A stretch of DNA of 46,033 nt from an uncultured Gammaproteobacteria bacterium (GCA_945787105.1 CALZGZ010000029.1:1-46033), one strand, 5' to 3'. Positions 35,843 to 45,825 are shown, numbered from the stretch's first letter. The notes: generated by a model from the letters alone, not told the origin. A program made the numbers and translations.

Positions 35843-36146
35843 AGCCCGTAAACTGCACCAAGGCGGCGAAAAGAAGGGCTAACGATTTGTTTGCAATAAG
35901 AAATTCGATAAATGTCGGGTGTGACGCTGGGTACGCGAGTAGGTGCCTATCCCGGCGCTGGCTCGATCGCGAATGCCTGCGGTTCACTCAATCCATAGCC
36001 ACGGCTGTGGATCTTGCCCCAACGCGGCGCTTGTCCCCGCACAGCAGGGGGCTTGTGCCCCCTTGTCCCCGCACAGCAGGGGAACTACGCGCACGACACA
36101 AGACCCGTCGCCATCATCCGTGATCCTAGGTGCAATATAACGGGCT
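35843..36146 (+). repeat. Dispersed TIR element, copy R7
   Basis: Left end AGCCCGTAAACTGCACCAAGG and right end CCTAGGTGCAATATAACGGGCT are imperfect inverted repeats. The inner portion shares TTTGCAATAAGAAATTCGAT with R3 and CTATCCCGGCGCTGGCTCG with the family. The conserved stem is extended: ATCCATAGCC-AC-GGCTGTGGAT. Two 22-bp-type units are present. Just upstream is the small palindrome AGGGTC-T-GACCCT (35827-35839). It ends about 60 bases before livH. Confidence 0.75.
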
Positions 36147-36209
36147 CTAGAGAATGACAAAACGCGATCACCAGCCTTAACCAACCCTGTTTTTGACGAG
36201 GTAACGGTC

Positions 36210-37124
36210 ATGGAATACTTCATTCAGCAGCTTATCAATGGAATGACGCTCGGTATGATCTATGGACTGATCGCCATCGGCTACACCATGGTCTACGGCA
36301 TTATCGGGATGATCAATTTTGCCCATGGCGAGATATTCATGATTGGCGCCTTCGTGTCCATTATCACCTTCCTGATGTTGGGAATACTGGGTGTAGGTTG
36401 GATGCCATTGGCGGTGCTGATTGTGATGATTGTCACGATGTTGTTGACTTCGGTTTACGGTTGGGCGCTGGAACGAGTGGCGTATCGGCCGTTGAGAAAT
36501 TCTCCGCGTCTGGCGGCGCTGATTACCGCCATCGGCATGTCGATTTTTCTGCAAAACTACGTCCAGCTGCTGCAGGGTGCCCGGATCAAGCCCCTGCAAC
36601 CGGTGATCGCCGGCGGTTTCCGGTTCATGCAGGAATCGGATTTTGTTGTCACCCTCAGTTACCTGCAGGTATTTATTATCTTGTTGACCCTTATTCTCAT
36701 GGCGGTTTTCACGCTGGTCATTAACAAGACCGCGCTGGGACGCGCCCAGCGGGCATGTCAACAAGATCTCGGTATGGCCGCTTTGATCGGCATCAATGTC
36801 GATCGCACCATCTCGCTGACCTTCGTTTTGGGTGCGGCAATGGCGGCGGTGGCGGGGCTGATGTTTCTGATGAACTATGGGGTGATTGATTTTTACATCG
36901 GTTTCTTGGCCGGGATAAAGGCTTTTACCGCGGCGGTGCTGGGCGGTATCGGTTCATTGCCGGGAGCGATGCTTGGAGGGCTGTTGATCGGCTTGATAGA
37001 GGGGTTCTGGTCGGCCTACTTCACCGTGGAATACAAAGACGTCGCCGCATTCTCAATTTTGGTGTTGGTGTTGATTTTCCGCCCCACCGGGTTGCTGGGC
37101 AAACCGGATATTGAGAAGGTCTAG
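36210..37124 (+). CDS. livH: Branched-chain amino acid-type ABC permease LivH
   Basis: A 304-residue permease with about eight helices. The family start [20 protein letters not shown] and the conserved [34 protein letters not shown] and the end [11 protein letters not shown] are all present. GAGG lies about nine bases before the ATG. It is the first gene of a six-gene operon (livH, livM, livG, livF, DUF6867, livK), which imports amino acids or related compounds such as amides or urea. The true substrate is not readable from sequence. Confidence 0.94.
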   Translation: MEYFIQQLINGMTLGMIYGLIAIGYTMVYGIIGMINFAHGEIFMIGAFVSIITFLMLGILGVGWMPLAVLIVMIVTMLLTSVYGWALERVAYRPLRNSPRLAALITAIGMSIFLQNYVQLLQGARIKPLQPVIAGGFRFMQESDFVVTLSYLQVFIILLTLILMAVFTLVINKTALGRAQRACQQDLGMAALIGINVDRTISLTFVLGAAMAAVAGLMFLMNYGVIDFYIGFLAGIKAFTAAVLGGIGSLPGAMLGGLLIGLIEGFWSAYFTVEYKDVAAFSILVLVLIFRPTGLLGKPDIEKV

Positions 37125-37128
37125 CGGG

Positions 37129-38646
37129 ATGGCCACTCCGTCTTCCGAACAACTCAAAATGCAGCCGCTGGATCTGCCGGCACTATTCAAGGAGGCAGGC
37201 TATGTCGCGGTGGTCGTCTTGGGATTGACCATTGGATTGGTTGGATTCAAGACCGAAGATGTGCCCGGGGGCCTGGATATCGTTACCCGATTCGGACAAG
37301 TGATCTTGGCGACAGTGGTAGCGTTCGCCGGACGGGTTGGATTTATCCTGCTGCGCGAACGGCGGTTCATACCGGTACTCATCGGTGCTGGGGCATTCAG
37401 TGCCGCGATGTTGGTGTTGCTGATTGGCAACATCGTTGATGCCGATCAAGGAGTGGGGCGGTTTCTGCCCTTTGAAAGTCTGGTAGTTAACTGGCTGATA
37501 ATGTTGTTCGCGCTGGTTCTGGCGGGTCGCGCCGCTTGGTTGTGGTCGCATACGCGCCGGTCGCAGTTTGTTGTAGACCGCGAGGCGGCGATGGACCGCT
37601 TCAGCGCCCGGGTGCAACAGGGGGCGAAATTCTTCGGGCCGCTGATGCTCGGTGTGGCCATAATACTGCCATTTCTCCCGGTGGCGGACCGCCGATTGTT
37701 GGATATCGCGATCCTGGTCGTGACCTATATCATGCTGGGTTGGGGCCTCAACATCGTGGTCGGCTTGGCGGGCTTGTTGGACTTGGGTTATGTGGCGTTT
37801 TACGCCGTCGGCGCCTACAGCTATGCGCTGTTGGCAACGTATTTGGACCTTGGGTTCTGGACCTGCCTGCCGTTTGCCGGAATCATGGCGGCATTTGCGG
37901 GGATCGTGCTCGGTTTTCCGGTGCTGCGCTTGCGCGGTGATTACCTGGCCATTGTCACGCTGGGATTCGGCGAGATGGTGCGCGTCATTCTGCTCAACTG
38001 GTATGAATTTACCAAGGGTCCCGACGGTATATCGGGAATTCCACGGCCGACATTCTTCGGTTTGCCGTTGGTCCGCAGTCCCCCTGAAGGCACGGAGTCT
38101 TTTCACGAGTTTTTCGGGCTCACCTACTCACCACTGGACCGCATCATTTTCTTGTACTACCTGATCCTGGCGATGGCGCTGGTCACCAATTTTTTCACGC
38201 TGCGTATCCGCAAGTTGCCTGTGGGTCGTGCTTGGGAGGCGTTGCGCGAGGATGAGACTGCCTGCCGCAGCATCGGTATCAATCCGCGTAATACCAAACT
38301 GACCGCGTTTGCCATCGGCGCCATGTTTGGGGGCTTCGGCGGTTCGTTCTTTGCCACCCGGCAAGGATTCATCAGCCCGGAAAGTTTTACGTTTATCGAG
38401 TCCGCCATCATCCTGGCCATCGTCGTGTTGGGCGGATTCGGCAGCCAGATCGGTGTGGTTTTGGCGGCGATCTTGTTGATCGGCTTACCCGAGTTTTTCC
38501 GCGAACTGCAACAATACCGCATGCTGGCGTTTGGGGCGGCGATGGTAACGATCATGGTATGGCGGCCCAGCGGCCTGCTGGCACACCGCGAGCCAACCAT
38601 CCGTTTGTACCCCCATGGACCGCCAAAAGAGGAGGGCCAGTCGTGA
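37129..38646 (+). CDS. livM: Branched-chain amino acid-type ABC permease LivM
   Basis: A 505-residue permease. The core has the LivM pattern: [60 protein letters not shown] and the end [14 protein letters not shown]. The N-terminal 180 residues are an extension with about four additional hydrophobic helices, as in the long LivM forms of alphaproteobacteria. The ATG at 37129 is five bases after livH; a second ATG ([10 protein letters not shown]) is possible. The stop overlaps livG. Confidence 0.93.
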   Translation: MATPSSEQLKMQPLDLPALFKEAGYVAVVVLGLTIGLVGFKTEDVPGGLDIVTRFGQVILATVVAFAGRVGFILLRERRFIPVLIGAGAFSAAMLVLLIGNIVDADQGVGRFLPFESLVVNWLIMLFALVLAGRAAWLWSHTRRSQFVVDREAAMDRFSARVQQGAKFFGPLMLGVAIILPFLPVADRRLLDIAILVVTYIMLGWGLNIVVGLAGLLDLGYVAFYAVGAYSYALLATYLDLGFWTCLPFAGIMAAFAGIVLGFPVLRLRGDYLAIVTLGFGEMVRVILLNWYEFTKGPDGISGIPRPTFFGLPLVRSPPEGTESFHEFFGLTYSPLDRIIFLYYLILAMALVTNFFTLRIRKLPVGRAWEALREDETACRSIGINPRNTKLTAFAIGAMFGGFGGSFFATRQGFISPESFTFIESAIILAIVVLGGFGSQIGVVLAAILLIGLPEFFRELQQYRMLAFGAAMVTIMVWRPSGLLAHREPTIRLYPHGPPKEEGQS

Positions 38647-39512
38647 CTGCCCCCGCGCATGAACAGGGTGGGCCGCTGATATCGGTGGAGCACCTGACCA
38701 TGCGTTTCGGTGGCCTGGTGGCGATCGACGATGTGTCGTTTAGCGGCGACAATAGCGAAATCACCGCGATCATCGGGCCGAACGGCGCCGGCAAGACCAC
38801 GGTATTCAACTGTCTCACTGGATTTTACAAGCCGACGGTGGGCAGGTTGACCCTGAATCATCCGGCTAAGGGTGAATTGTTGCTGGAGCGCATGGAGGGT
38901 TATCAGATCCCGGCACACGCCGATGTGGCGCGCACCTTTCAGAACATCCGTTTATTCCCAGCGATGTCGGTGCTCGAAAATTTGATCCTCGCGCAACACA
39001 ATGAATTGATGCGCGCATCGGGTTTTTCGGTGGCGGGTCTGTTGGGCATGCGTCGGTACCATGATGCCGAACAGAAGGCGGTGGAGCGTGCCAGATATTG
39101 GCTGGATCGCACAGGGTTAACCACGCGCGCTGACTGGGACGCGGGCAATCTGCCCTATGGCGACCAGCGCCGCTTGGAGATCGCCCGTGCGATGTGCATC
39201 AGACCTGTATTGTTATGCCTGGATGAACCGGCTGCGGGATTGAATCCGAAAGAGTCCGCCGAGTTGAACGAGCTACTGCGCTATATACGCGATGAACATC
39301 AGATCGGTTTGTTGTTGATTGAACACGACATGTCGGTGGTGATGGAGATCTCTGACCGCATCATTGTGCTCGATTATGGCCGTAAGATTGCAGCCGGCAC
39401 CCCGGATGAAATCAAAGACAATCCCGATGTCATTCGCGCTTATTTGGGCGAGACCGAAGAGGAGGCGCTGCCGGAAGTTGTCGCCCAAGACCTCGAGCAC
39501 CCGGTGTCGTAG
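38643..39512 (+). CDS. livG: ABC ATPase LivG
   Basis: A 289-residue ATPase. Walker [11 protein letters not shown]-loop [18 protein letters not shown], a family signature [14 protein letters not shown] in place of LSGGQ, and Walker [15 protein letters not shown] are present. The end [12 protein letters not shown] is typical of LivG. The GTG start at 38643 overlaps the livM stop by four bases (GTGA) and has AGGAGG upstream. It works as a pair with LivF. Confidence 0.94.
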   Translation: MTAPAHEQGGPLISVEHLTMRFGGLVAIDDVSFSGDNSEITAIIGPNGAGKTTVFNCLTGFYKPTVGRLTLNHPAKGELLLERMEGYQIPAHADVARTFQNIRLFPAMSVLENLILAQHNELMRASGFSVAGLLGMRRYHDAEQKAVERARYWLDRTGLTTRADWDAGNLPYGDQRRLEIARAMCIRPVLLCLDEPAAGLNPKESAELNELLRYIRDEHQIGLLLIEHDMSVVMEISDRIIVLDYGRKIAAGTPDEIKDNPDVIRAYLGETEEEALPEVVAQDLEHPVS

Positions 39513-39514
39513 GC

Positions 39515-40234
39515 ATGAACTTGCTCAACGTGTCCGGTATTCATACGTTTTATGGTCGTATCGAGGCGCTGCGCGGGGTGGATGTAGAGATCAACGAAGG
39601 TGAGATTGTGACCCTGATCGGCGCCAACGGCGCGGGTAAATCCACCTTATTAATGACAATTTGCGGTAATCCGCGCGCGTCTGCGGGCACCGTCGAGTTT
39701 GACGGCGCCGATATAACCCGATTGTTGACGCACCAGATCATTCGCTGCGGGATCGCGCAGTCACCGGAGGGACGGCGCATCTTTCCGTTTATGACCGTGC
39801 TCGAAAACCTACAAATGGGCGCGGCGATTACCGATCCAGCGTACTTCGATGAAGATCTGGCGCGGGTATTCACCTTGTATCCGATTTTAAAGGAACGGCA
39901 GCACCAGCGGGGTGGCACACTGTCGGGGGGTGAGCAGCAGATGTTGGCGATTGCCCGGGCATTGATGAGCCGGCCACGGTTGTTGTTGCTGGATGAACCG
40001 TCTTTAGGGCTCGCGCCGTTGTTGGTAAAGCAAATCTTTGCGGTTATCAAAGAGATCAACGAAAAACAGGGGGTCACCGTGTTTTTGGTGGAACAAAATG
40101 CCTTTCATGCCTTGCGTTTGGCACATCGAGGTTACGTCATGGCCAATGGCCAGATTATTATGTCCGGGACCGGTCGAGAGTTGTTGGCCAACAAGGAAAT
40201 CCGCGCGGCGTATCTTGAAGGGGGGCATAAATGA
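39515..40234 (+). CDS. livF: ABC ATPase LivF
   Basis: A 239-residue ATPase with Walker A GANGAGKST, signature LSGGEQQMLAIARAL, Walker B LLLLDEPSLGLAP and the LivF-specific CGIAQSPEGRRIFPFMTVLE and VFLVEQNAFHALRLA. It starts two bases after livG ends and overlaps the DUF6867 gene by four bases (ATGA). The length is normal. Confidence 0.95.
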   Translation: MNLLNVSGIHTFYGRIEALRGVDVEINEGEIVTLIGANGAGKSTLLMTICGNPRASAGTVEFDGADITRLLTHQIIRCGIAQSPEGRRIFPFMTVLENLQMGAAITDPAYFDEDLARVFTLYPILKERQHQRGGTLSGGEQQMLAIARALMSRPRLLLLDEPSLGLAPLLVKQIFAVIKEINEKQGVTVFLVEQNAFHALRLAHRGYVMANGQIIMSGTGRELLANKEIRAAYLEGGHK

Positions 40235-40596
40235 ATACGATGCCGCTGTTGGGGACTTCGATGTCGGTGTTTCTGGGTTTGACTATCGTGGTCATAGGCT
40301 TTGCCGCCTTCATGACCGGCCAAGCCCTGGCTAACACCTGGAAACCGGTTTGGCACGCGGTGATCTACAGCGTATTGTTGGGTATTGCCGACCGCTTTTT
40401 AACCTATGCCTTGTTCGACGGTGAATTGCTGTCGATCACCGGTTACCTCATAGACACTGCGGTATTGATTGTCATCACCGTGTTTGCATATCGACTGACA
40501 CTGGCCCGGAAAATGGTGAGTCAGTATCCTTGGCTGTACCGGCGTGTGGGACCGTTCGGCTGGAAGTCGATAGATCCGACCGACACCGGCGGCTGA
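40231..40596 (+). CDS. DUF6867-type small membrane protein of the liv operon
   Basis: A 121-residue protein with three hydrophobic helices (VFLGLTIVVIGFAAFMTGQA, AVIYSVLLGIADRFLTYALF, AVLIVITVFAYRLTLA) and a soluble end YPWLYRRVGPFGWKSID. I recognise it from liv operons of alphaproteobacteria, where the tail QYxWLYxRxGPFGW is conserved. Position between livF and livK and the ATGA overlap argue that it belongs to the transporter. Its role is unknown; assembly or regulation of the permease is possible (inference). Confidence 0.75.
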   Translation: MNTMPLLGTSMSVFLGLTIVVIGFAAFMTGQALANTWKPVWHAVIYSVLLGIADRFLTYALFDGELLSITGYLIDTAVLIVITVFAYRLTLARKMVSQYPWLYRRVGPFGWKSIDPTDTGG

Positions 40597-40720
40597 GTAT
40601 CGAAGCGGATTTCGCGCGGTAATCACATATGCTACATTTACCCACACTTTGCCAGGGATGCGCCGTGTTGCGGATGGAGTCGACATTTAAGAAAACCCCC
40701 ATTTGCAGGAGACTTTACTG

Positions 40721-41821
40721 ATGAGAAAACTGACATTTGCAGTATTCGTAACCGCACTGGCCGCGCTGTTTGGTGGTTCGGGGGCGATGGCGGACATCAA
40801 GATCGCCGTCGCCGGTCCGATGACTGGCCAGTACGCTTCGTTCGGTGAGCAAATGAAGCGCGGAGCGGAATTGGCGGTGGCGGATATCAATGCCGCCGGT
40901 GGTGTTATGGGTCAAAAGCTCCGGTTGAGCATCGAAGATGATGCCTGTGACCCGAAACAAGCAGTGGCGATAGCTAACAAGATGGCCAGCGACGGCGTAG
41001 TATTCGTGGCCGGGCATTTCTGCTCCGGATCCTCGATCCCGGCCTCCAAGGTCTACGAAGAGGAGAACATGCTACAGATTTCGCCGGCGTCCACCAACCC
41101 GAAACTGACCGAAGAGGGTGGGCCCAATGTGTTCCGCACTTGCGGCCGCGACGATCAACAAGGCCTCGTGGCCGGTAACTTCCTCGCCGACACCTATGCC
41201 GGGAAAAAGATTGCGGTTCTTCATGACAAGACCGCGTACGGTAAAGGCCTTGCCGATGAAACCAAGAAACAGCTCAACAAGCGGGGCATGAAAGAGGCCA
41301 TGTACGAGGCCTACACCGCCGGTGAGAAAGACTATTCGGCATTGGTCTCCAAGATGAAAGGTGCCGGTATAGATGTGTTCTATCTCGGTGGTTACCACAC
41401 CGAGGCCGGTCTGATGATTCGGCAGGCGCGCGAGCAGGGTTACAATGTGCAGTTGGTGTCAGGCGACGCTCTAGTGACCGACGAGTTCTGGAAAATCACC
41501 GGTAAGTCCGGGGCAGGCACGCTGATGACCTTTAGTCCCGATCCGCGCAAAAACCCATCCGCGGCGCCGGTAGTGAAGAAATTCCGCGATGGAGGTTATG
41601 AGCCGGAGGGATACACCCTGTATACCTATGGGGCGATCCAGGCTTGGGTGGATGCCGTCAACAAGGCGGGTGGCACGGATACCAACAAGGTGGCCGACGC
41701 GCTGCGTAACAACCAGTTTGACACCGTGCTCGGAAAGATCGGCTTCGACGCAAAGGGCGACGTCACGGCGCCCGGTTATGTGTTCTACATCTGGAAGGAC
41801 GGTACCTACGACTACATGTAA
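40721..41821 (+). CDS. livK: Branched-chain amino acid-type ABC substrate-binding protein LivK
   Basis: A 366-residue periplasmic binding protein with a signal peptide (LTFAVFVTALAALFGGSGAMA, cleaved before DIKIAV). The type I fold is clear: VAGPMTGQYASFGEQMKRGA, the VVFVAGHFCSGSSIPASKVY loop, FRTCGRDDQQGLVAG, and the CD pair in the first lobe (EDDACDPKQAV). ATG 40721 with CAGGAG ten bases upstream is preferred over earlier in-frame codons. A 124-base gap follows the DUF6867 gene, which may hold an extra promoter to raise expression of the binding protein. A strong terminator follows. Confidence 0.94.
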   Translation: MRKLTFAVFVTALAALFGGSGAMADIKIAVAGPMTGQYASFGEQMKRGAELAVADINAAGGVMGQKLRLSIEDDACDPKQAVAIANKMASDGVVFVAGHFCSGSSIPASKVYEEENMLQISPASTNPKLTEEGGPNVFRTCGRDDQQGLVAGNFLADTYAGKKIAVLHDKTAYGKGLADETKKQLNKRGMKEAMYEAYTAGEKDYSALVSKMKGAGIDVFYLGGYHTEAGLMIRQAREQGYNVQLVSGDALVTDEFWKITGKSGAGTLMTFSPDPRKNPSAAPVVKKFRDGGYEPEGYTLYTYGAIQAWVDAVNKAGGTDTNKVADALRNNQFDTVLGKIGFDAKGDVTAPGYVFYIWKDGTYDYM

Positions 41822-41845
41822 GGCGCGACCAGTTTGAGTCACCGG

Positions 41846-41880
41846 GCCCGGCGGCTAACGCGCTTGCCGGGCCTTTTTTG
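41846..41880 (+). terminator. Rho-independent terminator of the liv operon
   Basis: Stem GCCCGGC (41846-41852) pairs with GCCGGGC (41866-41872) across a 13-base loop, followed by CTTTTTTG. It lies 24 bases after the livK stop. Confidence 0.9.
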
Positions 41881-41894
41881 TTTTAGCGGGGAGT

Positions 41895-42155
41895 TAGCCC
41901 GCATATTGCTCCAGTCGGACACCGACCTTGCGGTAAGTTATTGATAAACCATTTGCATATATCGAATCTAGAACATTTTTCTTGGGTATACTTTGTACGC
42001 GGCCGGTGTCCTATCCGGGCTCTGGCTGGTCCAGGCACGCTTGAACTTGGACTTCACTCTAGCCATAGCTACGGCTATGCCTTTCGCTCCAATCCGGCGT
42101 TCAACCGCACCTGTCCTGCGCCAACTTCCCGGATACTGATGCAATATGCGGGCTA
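41895..42155 (+). repeat. Dispersed TIR element, copy R8 (best-preserved ends)
   Basis: The ends are a perfect 15-bp inverted repeat: TAGCCCGCATATTGC (41895-41909) and GCAATATGCGGGCTA (42141-42155). At 261 bp it is the shortest complete copy, without the 22-bp units. The conserved stem CATAGC-TACG-GCTATG is present, and CTATCCGGGCTCTGGCTGG matches the family. It lies between the liv terminator and the end of ispG, transcribed towards each other. Confidence 0.85.
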
Positions 42156-42176
42156 GCTGTTGCCACATATCAACTA

Positions 42177-43319
42177 CTATTGGTTGGCTTTTGCCGCGAT
42201 CAGCCCATCCAATTCTTGTTTCAAGCGTACCAATATTTCGTCGTATTTGTAGGCGCCGACCTGCTGCCGGCCCCGTTTCAGATTGACGTACTTGGGACCA
42301 CACCACAGTCCGAGATCGGCGTCATCGGTTTCGCCCGGACCATTGACCCGGCACCCCATCACCGCAATGGTGATTGCGTACCGCTGTGCATACTCAGTCA
42401 TTGCTTTGACCTGTTGCGCGAGGTCAACGAAGGCTTCGTTTTCGACCCGCGAACAGCTTGGGCAACTGATAATGTTTAATTTTTTACTATCATACCGCAC
42501 CACGCTGCGCACGCGCCCAGCGTAGATATCCTTGAGAATATCGTGACCGACACCGACTTCATCGGCTTTGTTCGCGTTGGGCAAAGTGAGCGACACGCGC
42601 ACGGTGTCACCGATACCTATGCCAATCAATTGCTCAAAAGCGATACGCGTCTTCACGACGCCGTCCGGCGGCATGCCGGCCTCGGTGACACCCAGATGCA
42701 GGGGGACGTCGGGCCGCTGCGCGGCAAAACGGCGGTTGGCATCGATGACATGGTTGGGATTCGAGTCTTTCAGTGACACGCAATACCGGCTAAAGCCGAT
42801 TGAGTCGAGCAGATCACAATGTTCCAGGGCGCTGTCCACCATCGGAGAAACGGCATCGTCGGTTGGATATTTATTGCGCTTTTCGGGATCGACGGATCCA
42901 CAGTTCACGCCTACCCGCAGCGCACAGTCGTTGTCGCCAGCAACATCTACCAGATACCCCACTTTGTCCTGCCAGGGTTTGTGTTTCTCGTGGTGGTACA
43001 AGTGCCCGGGGTTATAGCGAATCTTGTCGACGTGGGACGCCACTAATTCCGCCATGCGATAGTTCTCCTGAAGATCCACGGAGAGCGTGATGTCGGTCTT
43101 TTGTCGAATCATCGTTAACGCATGCGCATCTTTGCGGTTGTCTACCGCGATACGCACAATCCCGGCACCGGCGGCTGCAAGGTCATTGACCTGGGACACG
43201 GTCGCGTCAATATCCTGGGTGCGGGTGGCGCACATGCTCTGTACTACAATAGGATGATGCGACCCAATCGTCACCTGCCCGATTGACACGGACCGTGTCG
43301 GGTTGCGAGAGATGCGCAT
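42177..43319 (-). CDS. ispG: 4-hydroxy-3-methylbut-2-enyl diphosphate synthase (IspG/GcpE)
   Basis: A 380-residue iron-sulfur enzyme of the MEP isoprenoid pathway. The N-terminal TIM barrel opens with [20 protein letters not shown]. The cluster cysteines are in ISCPSCSR and in [10 protein letters not shown], with the glutamate after it. The C-terminal segment [21 protein letters not shown] is the longer variant seen in several other phyla, and unlike the E. coli-type end (NGPGEALVSTLG). It is a single gene, on the strand opposite to its neighbours. Confidence 0.95.
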   Translation of the reverse strand: MRISRNPTRSVSIGQVTIGSHHPIVVQSMCATRTQDIDATVSQVNDLAAAGAGIVRIAVDNRKDAHALTMIRQKTDITLSVDLQENYRMAELVASHVDKIRYNPGHLYHHEKHKPWQDKVGYLVDVAGDNDCALRVGVNCGSVDPEKRNKYPTDDAVSPMVDSALEHCDLLDSIGFSRYCVSLKDSNPNHVIDANRRFAAQRPDVPLHLGVTEAGMPPDGVVKTRIAFEQLIGIGIGDTVRVSLTLPNANKADEVGVGHDILKDIYAGRVRSVVRYDSKKLNIISCPSCSRVENEAFVDLAQQVKAMTEYAQRYAITIAVMGCRVNGPGETDDADLGLWCGPKYVNLKRGRQQVGAYKYDEILVRLKQELDGLIAAKANQ

Positions 43320-43402
43320 AGGCTACATGATGTGTTGGATTCGCGGGGATCGTAAACTAATCGGTTCTGCCGCCGGACGCAATAGTCGGATGGCCGCGGG
43401 TC

Positions 43403-44446
43403 ATGGAAATGCCGACAAATACCAAGTTTCCTGACACATTAGAATCAATACCAGACACCGTGTCTAACCAAAGCAGAAACCGATTACTCGCATTGTTGAG
43501 TAATGGTGAACTCACCTCAGGAACAGTCCTAGGCGAACGCCTCAATATTTCCCGCGCGGCGGTGCACAAACATGTGCAGGCGCTGATGCGCCAAGGAGTC
43601 CCGATTCACCGGGTGCCAGGCCGTGGTTATAGGTTGTCCCAATATGTGCAATTACTTGATTCGACCCTGATTCGTGGCGGGCTGGATGCAGATATCACTA
43701 ATCAGCTGAGTCACATCACCGTATTGCAACAAGTCGATTCGACCAATAACTGGTTGCTGAAGCGACAATCACAATCCGGCATTCACGGGCATGTGTGCGC
43801 CGCCGAAGCACAATCAAAAGGTCGGGGCCGGCGCGGACATGATTGGGTGGCGTCTCCGTATCGCAATGTGATGTTTTCTGTTGGGTGGGAATTCGCGGCT
43901 TGGCCCGAGTCCGTCACCGGTCTCGGGCTGGCGGCTTCGGTGGCGGTGGTCCGGGCGTTGCATAGATTATCCGTCACTGGTGTCGGGATAAAATGGCCCA
44001 ATGATCTGATTATCGGCGACGCTAAACTCGGCGGCATACTGATCGACGTCAATGGTGAGTCCGCTGGAAGATGTATCTCTGTTTTGGGGATCGGCATCAA
44101 TGTGCAGCTGGCAGGATCAGATGCCGGTCTCATTGACCAACCATACACGGATCTCAACGCAGTAACCGGAATGGTGACTGATCGAAACCAATTGATCGCC
44201 CTCTGCTGCTCCGAGATAACCCGGATGCTGGGGCGTTTTGGAGCCCTTGGTTTTCAGGCTTTTAGGGCCGAGTGGGAGCGCATGCATGTGTATACCGGTC
44301 GCCGCGTCAGATTGGTTGGTCATCGTGGCGAGGTTCGTGGGCTCGTATCGGGTGCCAGCGAATTCGGCGCATTACTGGTAGTGGATGATAATGGGCACAC
44401 GCATCGTTTTTTGTCTGGTGATGTTCGGTTGCGGTTGGAACAATGA
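43403..44446 (+). CDS. birA: Bifunctional biotin ligase / biotin operon repressor BirA
   Basis: A 347-residue protein. An N-terminal winged helix-turn-helix (RLLALLSNGELTSGTVLGER, then LNISRAAVHKHVQAL) is followed by the ligase domain with SKGRGRRGHDWVASPYRN (the biotinyl-AMP loop), KWPNDLIIGDAKLGGIL and the small C-terminal SH3-like domain. It adds biotin to carboxylase carrier protein and, with bound biotinyl-AMP, can repress transcription. The first 20 residues before the HTH are extra compared with E. coli; ATG 43409 is an alternative. It overlaps coaX by four bases. Confidence 0.94.
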   Translation: MEMPTNTKFPDTLESIPDTVSNQSRNRLLALLSNGELTSGTVLGERLNISRAAVHKHVQALMRQGVPIHRVPGRGYRLSQYVQLLDSTLIRGGLDADITNQLSHITVLQQVDSTNNWLLKRQSQSGIHGHVCAAEAQSKGRGRRGHDWVASPYRNVMFSVGWEFAAWPESVTGLGLAASVAVVRALHRLSVTGVGIKWPNDLIIGDAKLGGILIDVNGESAGRCISVLGIGINVQLAGSDAGLIDQPYTDLNAVTGMVTDRNQLIALCCSEITRMLGRFGALGFQAFRAEWERMHVYTGRRVRLVGHRGEVRGLVSGASEFGALLVVDDNGHTHRFLSGDVRLRLEQ

Positions 44447-45180
44447 ATCTACTGATTGACGTCGGTAACAGCTATGTAAAGTGGGCGACGGTTGAGGACG
44501 GTCATTGGGATGGTGGATATCGCACCGCGATATCGGGCGCCATATCCGAATTGTTTGAATCATGTTGGGGCTATTTACCGGCGCCACGTAGAATCATGGT
44601 GTCCAACGTGCAAGGAGAGCAGTTCGAGTCCGATCTCGTGAAATGGTGTCAGAGCTACTGGCGGGTTCGGCCAATGTTTCTCGAGCCCACGGAAACCGCA
44701 TGCGGTATTGTCAACAATTACCATAACCACAAACAGCTCGGACCAGATCGCTGGGCAGCGTTGATTGGCGCCCGCACACTAGCAGATGGTGCCTTAGGAG
44801 TCATTGATTGCGGCACCGCAATAACCGTAGATGCATTGAGTGCGGATAATGTATTTTTGGGTGGCGCTATCCTACCGGGATTGAAACTGGCCCACGATAG
44901 CCTGTTAACGAACACGCGCGGTGTCAACGAAAGCGAGTCAGATCTTGTATCGGTGCTCGGGCGTTCCACGGCGGACTGTGTAGGTAGTGGCGTTTACTAT
45001 GGATTAGCCGGTGGCATTGACCGGCTTGTGTCTGAGATTGAAAAAACTCTGGTACAACGCCTAAGATTATATGTGACGGGAGGAGACGCGATACGCCTGC
45101 AGCCTCTGTTGACGGCGCAAACCATCCTGGAGCCAGAATTGGTGTTGAAAGGATTATTGGAAGTGCTGAATAGACTATGA
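44443..45180 (+). CDS. coaX: Type III pantothenate kinase CoaX
   Basis: A 245-residue ASKHA-fold kinase, the first step of coenzyme A synthesis. Motifs are the N-terminal phosphate loop LIDVGNSYVKWA, GPDRWAALIGA with the catalytic Asp, and IDCGTAITVDAL. Its insensitivity to CoA feedback is a family trait. The ATGA overlap with birA and again with the next gene shows a tight three-gene unit, which is the usual order in this class. Confidence 0.95.
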   Translation: MNLLIDVGNSYVKWATVEDGHWDGGYRTAISGAISELFESCWGYLPAPRRIMVSNVQGEQFESDLVKWCQSYWRVRPMFLEPTETACGIVNNYHNHKQLGPDRWAALIGARTLADGALGVIDCGTAITVDALSADNVFLGGAILPGLKLAHDSLLTNTRGVNESESDLVSVLGRSTADCVGSGVYYGLAGGIDRLVSEIEKTLVQRLRLYVTGGDAIRLQPLLTAQTILEPELVLKGLLEVLNRL

Positions 45181-45806
45181 AATGGTTTTTCGCATTGCTG
45201 GTGCTTGCGAATGTCGGTATGTATCTGTGGGCGACCGGCCATAAGACTAGCGATTCACCGCCGGTCCGTTCCTTGGTGAATGCCAATGGAATGAGGCTAC
45301 TCAATGAGCTGCCTGCGGCGCGCAACGATCGTAGTGCCAATTCTTGTTATCGCATCGGCCCGTTCTCCGATGAAAGTGGATCCATTCAAGCAGGGGAGTC
45401 CCTCAACGAATTATCAGTACCGTATACCGCATTGACTATCAAAAAACGTGAAGTGCGCGCATATCGGGTATACCTCGGTCCGTTCAATACCTCTGAGCAG
45501 ATTGAGCGACAACGGAACATACTGCGCAGCAGCGGCATTAACGAGCACTACGTTAAGAGCGAGCGCGCCGCCCAGGACTTGATCTCGTTGGGCCTTTTTT
45601 CCCAGCAGGCCAGGGCCGATGAGTTCATGCGGGAGTTGATCAATAAGGATGTCCGCGCTAAGACGCGCCCTGAGAACCGAACGCTGGGTCCGACGTACTG
45701 GTTGGAGCTTCACGATGTCGAGTCAAACCAGGCGGTGTTGGGGGTCCTGCGTGAAATACAGTGGGCGGGTGACCGCGCGCGGCTGAGGGTTTTTCCCTGC
45801 ACCTAG
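45177..45806 (+). CDS. SPOR domain protein
   Basis: A 209-residue protein with one N-terminal helix (FFALLVLANVGMYLWATG) as membrane anchor and a SPOR-like domain around residues 55-125 (CYRIGPFSDESGSIQAGESL, then YRVYLGPFNTSEQIERQRNIL). A second, weaker copy of the pattern lies further on (SLGLFSQQARADEFMREL). SPOR domains bind denuded peptidoglycan at division sites. Its stop codon TAG is the first part of TAGCCCGCAT, the end sequence of the dispersed element. Confidence 0.82.
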   Translation: MKWFFALLVLANVGMYLWATGHKTSDSPPVRSLVNANGMRLLNELPAARNDRSANSCYRIGPFSDESGSIQAGESLNELSVPYTALTIKKREVRAYRVYLGPFNTSEQIERQRNILRSSGINEHYVKSERAAQDLISLGLFSQQARADEFMRELINKDVRAKTRPENRTLGPTYWLELHDVESNQAVLGVLREIQWAGDRARLRVFPCT

Positions 45807-45825
45807 CCCGCATTATGCGGGTCGG
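45804..45825 (+). repeat. Minimal palindrome made of two element ends
   Basis: TAGCCCGCATTATGCGGGT combines a left and right end of the dispersed element with nothing between, giving the hairpin CCCGCA-TTA-TGCGGG. No T-tract follows, so it is not a classical terminator. It may be a deletion remnant. Confidence 0.5.
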
